Shown in pieces: positions 58,201-64,000 of a stretch of DNA of 64,000 nucleotides; the stretch's first letter is position 1; every line of letters begins with the position of its first letter. The notes beneath the pieces were generated by a model. It ran no database searches. It was not told where the DNA came from and worked only from the letters and a program-made list of their open reading frames with translations. A program made the position numbers and the translations under genes. Source of the DNA: Piscirickettsiaceae bacterium CG07_land_8_20_14_0_80_44_28 (GTDB taxonomy: Bacteria > Pseudomonadota > Gammaproteobacteria > Thiomicrospirales > Thiomicrospiraceae); the NCBI GenBank assembly GCA_002779995.1, contig PEWX01000092.1:1-64000 (forward strand). Direction: 5' to 3'.

Positions 58201-59250
58201 AAACTTTATGGATTGGAAGCGCTGATCCGTTGGCAACATCCACAAAAAGGACTGTTACAGCCAGCTGCATTTGTACACCTATTTCAAAACCCGTTCATTG
58301 CTTTTGATGCAGGATTTTGGGTCATTGAAGCGGCGTTAAAACAAATGCAAGCCTGGCATGAACAAGGCAAAGTACTCCCTGTCAGCGTTAATATTGATGG
58401 CATGTTATTGCTTGATCACCGTTTTTCCAACCATTTACAGAAATCATTAGCTAAATACCATCAAATTCCGCCCAGTTTATTAACTTTTGAGATATTAGAA
58501 ACCTCAGCCATTGAAGACATTGTGAGCACAACCAATGTTATGAAACGGTGTACGGCGATGGGGATTCAGTTCTCGATTGATGATTTTGGAACCGGCTATG
58601 CCTCGCTAACCTATCTCAAGACCCTGCCGGTTCATGAACTCAAAGCGGATTTGAGTTTTGTCAAAGACTTGCAAACCGATCCGCAAAGCCTGTCCATTAT
58701 GGAAAGTATTATTGGCATGGGTAAAGCCTTTAACCTGAATGTGGTTGCGGAAGGCGTAGAAACCGAATATGTTGCCAATCTGTTATTAAAGCTTGGCTAT
58801 GAATTAATACAAGGCTATGAAATCAGCCACCCCATGCCCGCTGATCAAGTATTTGAATGGTTACACCACTGGCACACTAAACCCCAATGGCAAAACATAA
58901 GACATGCCACTGAATATGAACGGGTTTTTATTACCGCAGCCATTGAACATCGCGCCTGGATTAATCAGATTGAATTTTACCTGACCAACCGCACCGATTG
59001 GCCACCTGAAATGGATGAAAAAAAATGTCGTTTTACACATTGGTTAGGCCACGATGAAGCCAAACAAAGGCTCACGAAATCTCAGCATCACCACATTCAA
59101 ACACTGCATTCACAAATTCACGCTATGGGACGACAGCTTATTACTCAAAAAACCGAAGGCAATTTGACCGCCGCGAGAGAGGGGCTTGAAAAACTCCATG
59201 CCCTAAAAGCTGAGTTGTTGGCCGCCATTGATTATGCAAACTTAAAATAG
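55234..59250 (+). CDS. PhnD-like periplasmic binding domain - TM - GAF - PAS - PAS - GGDEF - EAL - CZB protein
   Basis: 1338 aa; SBP-like N-terminus (LAVFAHSNTETTLARYQPLADYL), TM (ADILLIGILIIILAISLL), RDEDSISRYGGDEF (I-site plus GGDEF), EALIRW and DDFGTGYASL (EAL), C-terminal HRAW...CRFTHWLG...HHHIQTLHSQIH (CZB-like). Confidence 0.88.
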   Translation: MLHIINPLLIIRLRFLILFSLLCFGNAQADHAKTSLNLAVFAHSNTETTLARYQPLADYLSENLPNHTIKLYAMGDSALRTVVQHNQIDLVLANPSLYQIIRHENALNNAIATMQTAYQGKRLNSFGGVIFSLATREDIQTLNDLAKQTIAIPSFRSSGAFSMPMAEIAKHTELRQTDLNFLTIHDNERVIKAVLSKKADVGFVRTGILEQWIKEGKLSGSEIKIIHARNLFNYPFKLSTTLYPEWPFVVLSHIDEATTKQVALALYNLPADHPAAIAAQIAGFIPPLDYLPYEKILRDLQIEPYHIPPQFSLKQFWQQYTADILLIGILIIILAISLLRALYLHQRLSNSMQLVQRHEKVLSEKAALDEILLALPLQASKLDEEAFIQNALDEIESHITSQIGFVYLVNHSSQTFELITHSSQTLRNQRQQNIVSHYRFADAGIEKQVLETEKPIIINQVSQTPNEIGLLNKMHQLNRLLIVPVMGKDRVEMLFALANKPSDYTQENVHALQLLANEVWRLIQQQHANQKIIKQQHQYERLVDEIGENYCLYSLNAQGIITYISDSAVGIFEIPVDQILNQPWHSVIQCLPEDQATVEANIQNLLQKRQVKNEFSFRFNSPSAKRKTLKLIQHATLDKAGRLISIDGLIENITEQTETENELRQAASVFTHAQEAILITDPNGVILNVNQAFEQITGYKKTEALGNTPKLLNSGKQDKSFYEKMWRQLIEEGRWSGEIWNKRKDGRIYPEKLTISAIYNQDDTIKNYIALFSDITVEKEQRSQLELIAHYDMLTGLPNRLLFADRLNQAIASAKRHDTSIAVLFIDLDGFKAVNDQHGHQAGDYLLKTIAQRFRSAIRDEDSISRYGGDEFVAVILNADQLKTLTPLLQRFLDHANQPIVYNDMTFSVSASIGVTFFHPHQDMDAEQVIRQADQAMYQAKMRGKNQTYVFDASQTDQAASAEIIELKQALAENELKLYYQPKVNLKTGKLYGLEALIRWQHPQKGLLQPAAFVHLFQNPFIAFDAGFWVIEAALKQMQAWHEQGKVLPVSVNIDGMLLLDHRFSNHLQKSLAKYHQIPPSLLTFEILETSAIEDIVSTTNVMKRCTAMGIQFSIDDFGTGYASLTYLKTLPVHELKADLSFVKDLQTDPQSLSIMESIIGMGKAFNLNVVAEGVETEYVANLLLKLGYELIQGYEISHPMPADQVFEWLHHWHTKPQWQNIRHATEYERVFITAAIEHRAWINQIEFYLTNRTDWPPEMDEKKCRFTHWLGHDEAKQRLTKSQHHHIQTLHSQIHAMGRQLITQKTEGNLTAAREGLEKLHALKAELLAAIDYANLK

Positions 59251-59297
59251 CAACTTAGCCTCATCCCATGATTGTCATCGGCTTTGAACTCAGAACT

Positions 59298-59957
59298 TTA
59301 AGGGGCTAACCGCTGCTTCAACCAGCGATTTTCACCCGCTTTCCGGTCATAACAAATCCGATCATGTAACCGATTATCGCCCCCCTGCCAAAATTCAATT
59401 TGATGCGGCACCACCCGATAACCACCCCAGAAATCCGGAAACGGCACCTCACCGGACTGAAACTTTTGTTTCATTTTTTCAAACTGACTCAACAACACCT
59501 GTTTGGAGGAAACTACCTGACTTTGTTGGCTGACCCAAGCACCAATCTGACTGCCCTTGGGTCGGCTGGCAAAATACTTCATCGACTGTGCCAGTGAAAT
59601 CTTTTCCGCTTTCCCCAAGACTTTCACTTGGCGCTCTAACGCCAACCAGGGGAACAACAATGCCACCCTCGGATTTTGCATAATCTGTTTTGATTTTTCA
59701 CTTTGATAATTGGTAAAAAATACAAAGCCATCTGTATCAAATTGTTTTAATAATACTGTTCGTAAACTCGGCTGACCCTGTGCATCCACGGTCGATAAAC
59801 TCATCGCGTTCGGCTCAAGTAAATCCGCCTCTTGCGCCTGTTTAAACCAAATTTCAAATTGTTTAAAGGGGTTCTCTGCGGTATTGTCTTCATCCAAGCC
59901 GCCTTTTAAATAGCGTTGACGTAACTCGGCCAGATCTAAAAAGGTTGCTTCACTCAC
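59298..59957 (-). CDS. pdxH: Pyridoxamine 5'-phosphate oxidase
   Basis: [38 protein letters not shown]...[12 protein letters not shown]. Confidence 0.96.
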   Translation of the reverse strand: MSEATFLDLAELRQRYLKGGLDEDNTAENPFKQFEIWFKQAQEADLLEPNAMSLSTVDAQGQPSLRTVLLKQFDTDGFVFFTNYQSEKSKQIMQNPRVALLFPWLALERQVKVLGKAEKISLAQSMKYFASRPKGSQIGAWVSQQSQVVSSKQVLLSQFEKMKQKFQSGEVPFPDFWGGYRVVPHQIEFWQGGDNRLHDRICYDRKAGENRWLKQRLAP

Positions 59958-60435
59958 GCGGCTTCTCCTGTTTTTGCGAAGGGTTTTTTGATAAATATCG
60001 CTGTATAAAGCGATCTAACTGATTGGCAAACGCCTGACGATCCTGTTGATTTAATGGCGGCGGCCCACCGGTATTCACACCGCTGGAACGCACCGCATCC
60101 ATAAAGTTGCGCACGGTTAAACGTGCCTGAATATTGTCAAGGGTATAGAGCTCGCCCCTTGGGTTTAATGCCGTCGCGCCTTTGGCAATCGCTTCCGAGG
60201 CTAATGGAATATCTGCGGTAATCAACAAATCGCCCGAGACGATGCGTTTAACAATGGCATTATCGGCAACATCAAACCCTTGACCCACCTGTATAAAATC
60301 AATCCAGTGTTGTTGCGGCAGTCGCATGGCATGATTCGCCACCAAAGTCATCGGAATCCGAGTACGCTGCGCCGCTTTAAACAAAATCTCTTTAATCACG
60401 CAGGGACAAGCGTCTGCATCTACCCATATTTTCAT
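59950..60435 (-). CDS. DUF188/YaiI family protein
   Basis: [24 protein letters not shown]...[15 protein letters not shown]. Confidence 0.94.
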   Translation of the reverse strand: MKIWVDADACPCVIKEILFKAAQRTRIPMTLVANHAMRLPQQHWIDFIQVGQGFDVADNAIVKRIVSGDLLITADIPLASEAIAKGATALNPRGELYTLDNIQARLTVRNFMDAVRSSGVNTGGPPPLNQQDRQAFANQLDRFIQRYLSKNPSQKQEKPRE

Positions 60436-60470
60436 ACAATCAAAATCTCTTTAAAATGGCCTAAAAACGA

Positions 60471-60480
60471 CCAGGCCTGG
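60471..60480. repeat. CCAGGCCTGG palindrome copy 11 (between YaiI-like gene and recQ, 3' of recQ)
   Basis: TAAAAACGACCAGGCCTGGTGAATATT. Confidence 0.95.
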
Positions 60481-60506
60481 TGAATATTGCTGTCTTTTAA
60501 GGCTAT

Positions 60507-62354
60507 TTAAGCCTTGTCGAGCTGTTTTAAATAGTGTAAAAATTCAAACCCATAACGCGCCAGCTTTTGTTCACCAACACCGTTAATGGCCAATAATGCG
60601 CTCTCCGTTTGAGGGCGTTTCTGAACCATCTCTATCAAGACGGCATCCCCAAAAACTTGATAGGCAGGTCTTTCTTCACTGTCTGCAATCTCTTTTCGTA
60701 ATTGTCTCAAGCCTTCAAAATCTTGCAACTCACCGGCAGATAAATTCGCTTTATCCTGCTTGCGTGACCCTCGATTTGAAGATGCCAATTGATGTCGCGG
60801 TGCGGCTAATTGTAAGCGCTTTTGCCCTTTTAAAATTTCCCCGGCATTGGGCATGAGCTTCAAGACCGAATAATTTTGAATGTCTTGCTGCAAATAGCCT
60901 AAATGGATGAGTTGTCGAAAAATGGATGTCCATTGCGCTGCTGACAAATCTTTACCGATGCCATAGGTACTGAGTTGCTGATGGTTCAATTGACGAATGC
61001 GCTCATGCTCCAGACCGCGTAATACATCAATCACATAGCGCATGCCAAAAGATTCCTGTAATCGATAAACACACGATAACGCCTTTTGCGCTTCGGTCGT
61101 TCCATCAAAAAACCTTGGCGGATTCAAACACACATCACAGTTACCACATTGCTGATGGGCTTCTTCGCCAAAATAATGCAACAACACCTGGCGCCGACAG
61201 GTCACCGCCTCGGCAAATTGCACCATCGCATCCAGCTTATGCGCTTCAATGCGCTTTTGTGCTTCATTCGGGTTTTGATTGACAAAATAACGGGCAGTGA
61301 CGATATCCTGAGCGCCATACAGTAACAACGCCTCTGACGGTAAGCCATCTCGACCTGCCCGGCCGGTTTCTTGATAATAGCCTTCAATATTTTTTGGCAA
61401 ATCATAATGCACCACAAACCGCACATTCGGTTTATCAATGCCCATGCCAAATGCCACCGTTGCCACCACAATCGTCACTTCATCCCGCATAAACTGTTGA
61501 TGAACGCTTTGGCGTATCTCTGTCGGCAACCCGGCATGATAAGCTTTGCTTCGAAAACCGGCTTCTTGTAATTTTAAAGCAACCTCCTCCACCCGCTTAC
61601 GACTTAAACAGTAAACAATGCCACTTTGCTGCTTGTCCGACTGACTGTTTAAAAAGGCTAACAATTGTTTCATCGGCTGGTTTTTTTCCGACACCGTATA
61701 GCGAATATTGGCTCGATCAAAACCGCCAATATGGATCTTCGCATGCTGCAAATGCAATCGTTGCATAATATCTTGCCGAGTGACTTCATCAGCGGTTGCC
61801 GTTAAAGCCAAAAAGGGCACCTGTGGAAATCGCTCACGCAAAGCACCAATTTGACTGTATTCGGGACGGAAATTATGCCCCCACTGCGATACACAATGGG
61901 CTTCATCTACCGCAAATAAAGAGATGGGCATTTGTTGGAGCTGCTTAAAAAAGCTTTCGTTTAACAGCCGCTCCGGCGACACATACAATAAATCCAGTTG
62001 CCCGGTGTGCAATTGCATTAATACCTGATTTGCAGCATCCGCATCCAGAGTGGAATTATAATAAGCGGCACGCACACCATAAGCTTTGAGCGCACTGACC
62101 TGATCTTGCATAAGCGCAATCAGTGGCGACACCACAATCGCTGTCCCGGGCAAAATTAATGCCGGGATTTGATAACAGAGCGACTTACCGCCCCCGGTTG
62201 GCATCAGCACAAAACAATCCTGACCCGACAATAAATCGTCAATCACCGCTTGCTGGTGGGCGCGAAATGTTTGAAAGCCAAATACCGTTCGCAAAACGGC
62301 CAAGGGCGTTTCCGGGGGGGTCGGTTGGTTTGTTAACGCCTCATTATCCATCAA
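60507..62354 (-). CDS. recQ: ATP-dependent DNA helicase RecQ
   Basis: LMPTGGGKSLCYQIPA, DEAHC, zinc-binding cysteines, C-terminal HRDC domain. Confidence 0.96.
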   Translation of the reverse strand: MMDNEALTNQPTPPETPLAVLRTVFGFQTFRAHQQAVIDDLLSGQDCFVLMPTGGGKSLCYQIPALILPGTAIVVSPLIALMQDQVSALKAYGVRAAYYNSTLDADAANQVLMQLHTGQLDLLYVSPERLLNESFFKQLQQMPISLFAVDEAHCVSQWGHNFRPEYSQIGALRERFPQVPFLALTATADEVTRQDIMQRLHLQHAKIHIGGFDRANIRYTVSEKNQPMKQLLAFLNSQSDKQQSGIVYCLSRKRVEEVALKLQEAGFRSKAYHAGLPTEIRQSVHQQFMRDEVTIVVATVAFGMGIDKPNVRFVVHYDLPKNIEGYYQETGRAGRDGLPSEALLLYGAQDIVTARYFVNQNPNEAQKRIEAHKLDAMVQFAEAVTCRRQVLLHYFGEEAHQQCGNCDVCLNPPRFFDGTTEAQKALSCVYRLQESFGMRYVIDVLRGLEHERIRQLNHQQLSTYGIGKDLSAAQWTSIFRQLIHLGYLQQDIQNYSVLKLMPNAGEILKGQKRLQLAAPRHQLASSNRGSRKQDKANLSAGELQDFEGLRQLRKEIADSEERPAYQVFGDAVLIEMVQKRPQTESALLAINGVGEQKLARYGFEFLHYLKQLDKA

Positions 62355-62422
62355 TTATTCTGTCCCTGAAATAGTGGCGCTAACATAATCGATTCGACTG
62401 AAAATAACAAGTGGCGCCTCAA

Positions 62423-63061
62423 TTAGCGACTTTTGCGCTGACAAAGATGCACGCTTTCTGTTATTTGAACGCCTTTGCGTTGTAAGGTTTCCGATGCGAT
62501 TTTTTGTAAATCAAAATGCTCCGAAAACAATTGCACCACTTCATGATCCGACACCGAAAATGGAGGTCCACTCATCGCGGTTTGATCGTAATCCATCACC
62601 ACCAATAATCCGCTTACACCGTCAGCGCAAACCTCGGCTAGATGTGCCGCATAGCGTTGGCGCATATCCGCTGGTAAGGCCACTAAAGCGGCTCTATCGT
62701 AAAACGCGCTGACCTCAGAACAGTCGTGAGCCGACAGTTTAAAGAAGTCCCCACAAAATAAGCGCATTTCGGCCGTTTGATGCCCCTCAAACACAGCATG
62801 TTCTAGCGGTTCTGCGCTAAGATGATGTTCTGCAACAAAAGCATCCAATGCCTTTCGGCTTAATTCCACGCCTAATACCGAATGCCCCTGTTGCACTAAC
62901 CAAGTCATGTCGACGCTTTTACCACACAAAGGCACCAGCACGGTTTCATTGCCTTTCAGCTTCAACGCGGACCAATAACGGGTTAAAAAATGATTGGGCT
63001 GAGGTTGATCAAACCCCTGTTGCGGTTGTTGCCACATTTGATGCCAAAATTCTGCGTCCAT
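62423..63061 (-). CDS. tpm: Thiopurine S-methyltransferase
   Basis: MDAEFWHQMWQQPQQGFDQPQPNHFL...VLVPLCGKSVDMTWLVQQGHSVLGVELS. Confidence 0.94.
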   Translation of the reverse strand: MDAEFWHQMWQQPQQGFDQPQPNHFLTRYWSALKLKGNETVLVPLCGKSVDMTWLVQQGHSVLGVELSRKALDAFVAEHHLSAEPLEHAVFEGHQTAEMRLFCGDFFKLSAHDCSEVSAFYDRAALVALPADMRQRYAAHLAEVCADGVSGLLVVMDYDQTAMSGPPFSVSDHEVVQLFSEHFDLQKIASETLQRKGVQITESVHLCQRKSR

Positions 63062-63130
63062 CTTTTTCCTTTGTTATCATAAGGGCACTCAAAACCCTCT
63101 CCGCTGATATTCTACATTGGACAAGCGCTC

Positions 63131-63655
63131 ATGACAGAACCACAACACAAAATTCCCCTGTTAAAACGCAATTGGGTTCAAAACCTGCTCACACTTTTGC
63201 TGGTTTTGGTCATTTATCTTGCCATCCGCCCTTTTATGCAAGGAGAGGTGATTGAAGGCAAAGCACCGGAACTGAATACCACCAGCATTACCGGTCAACC
63301 CATTCAGTTAGCCCACTACCAAGGGCAACCGGTATTGATTCACTTTTGGGCAACCTGGTGTCCGATTTGTGACTTCGCCAAAGACGGCATTGAACAGGTC
63401 GCCAAAGACTATGCGGTGATTAATATTGCCACCCAATCGGATGACGATACGGCACTAATAGCCTATGCCAAATCCAATCAGATGAATGCCGATATTATCG
63501 TTAACGACCAGGAAGGGCAACTGATGAAGCGCTTTGGTGCACGCGCGGTTCCCGCCAGTTTTTTGGTTGACAAAGACGGCAATATTGCCTTTGTTGAAGT
63601 GGGGTATAGCACCAGCATTGGCCTCAAATTACGGCTATGGTGGTTGAGCCATTAA
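63131..63655 (+). CDS. Membrane-anchored thioredoxin-like protein disulfide oxidoreductase
   Basis: N-terminal TM; FWATWCPICDF (CxxC); AVPASFLVDKDG. Confidence 0.88.
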   Translation: MTEPQHKIPLLKRNWVQNLLTLLLVLVIYLAIRPFMQGEVIEGKAPELNTTSITGQPIQLAHYQGQPVLIHFWATWCPICDFAKDGIEQVAKDYAVINIATQSDDDTALIAYAKSNQMNADIIVNDQEGQLMKRFGARAVPASFLVDKDGNIAFVEVGYSTSIGLKLRLWWLSH

Positions 63656-63671
63656 GAGTTAAGTATTGACG

Positions 63672-64000
63672 ATGGCCAGACACCCGCACGGAAAAATCAT
63701 TCACAGTGTTCGAGATCAATTTGGGCTGATTCAAGTGGTTGAAACAGCAGACACGCGCAGTCTTTACTTTAATAGCTTAGTTGAACAAAGCCGTGCTTAT
63801 CTCTACGCCCCCTGCACCCTGGCCTTTGAATATCAAGCCAGCTTACTGGAAGCGATTTTAGATTTTTCAAACAAAGCACCCGTTGAACGCGTACTGATGC
63901 TCGGGCTTGGTGGCGGCTGTTTAGCAACGCAATTACACCTGTTAATGCCCAATTGCCTTCAGATTTTGGTTGAACAACGGGCAGCCGTGATTGAAATTGC
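63672..64000 (+). CDS. Spermidine synthase-like protein, N-terminal part (runs off the window)
   Basis: MARHPHGKIIHSVRDQFGLIQVVETADTRSLYFNS...VERVLMLGLGGGCLATQL. Confidence 0.75.
   Translation, partial: MARHPHGKIIHSVRDQFGLIQVVETADTRSLYFNSLVEQSRAYLYAPCTLAFEYQASLLEAILDFSNKAPVERVLMLGLGGGCLATQLHLLMPNCLQILVEQRAAVIEI

Overview
The window looks like an ordinary, gene-dense gammaproteobacterial chromosome segment. By gene content and order it resembles a sulfur-oxidising Thiomicrospira/Hydrogenovibrio-like genome, but that taxonomy is inference only. I see no prophage, transposase, integrase, CRISPR array, tRNA or rRNA. Main blocks: dapF(partial) | hslU-DUF971-ubiE-ubiJ-ubiB | DMT transporter | tyrS, pyrD, trmL, gpsA, secB, grxC, rhodanese | gpmI | gltBD | the cbb3 oxidase locus (ccoNOQP, a small unlisted ORF, ccoG-H-I-S) | hisBHAFE, HIT, tatABC | DUF255, Zn-peptidase, comF | bioBFHC | two lipoproteins, PAS-chemoreceptor, TIGR03545/TIGR03546-like pair | priA | cytochrome b561 | trpB, rsmJ | two overlapping substrate-binding-protein genes, the second fused to GAF/PAS/GGDEF/EAL/CZB | pdxH, YaiI-like, recQ, tpm, thioredoxin-like, spermidine-synthase-like (partial). 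The strongest signal that the genes do not explain is a highly iterated 10-bp perfect palindrome, CCAGGCCTGG. I counted 11 exact copies by eye, against about 0.02-0.06 expected by chance. Copies usually carry AT-rich, semi-palindromic flanks, extending to 28-34 bp in intergenic copies that look like terminators. They lie both at gene 3' ends and inside unrelated genes in all three reading frames. This is the profile expected of a DNA-level element such as an uptake-signal-like or HIP1-like repeat. Secondary leads are the SBP/c-di-GMP sensor pair, an unlisted 43-aa membrane ORF in the cco locus, an 11-bp poly-G tract in ccoI, and hslU and trpB lacking their usual partner genes.
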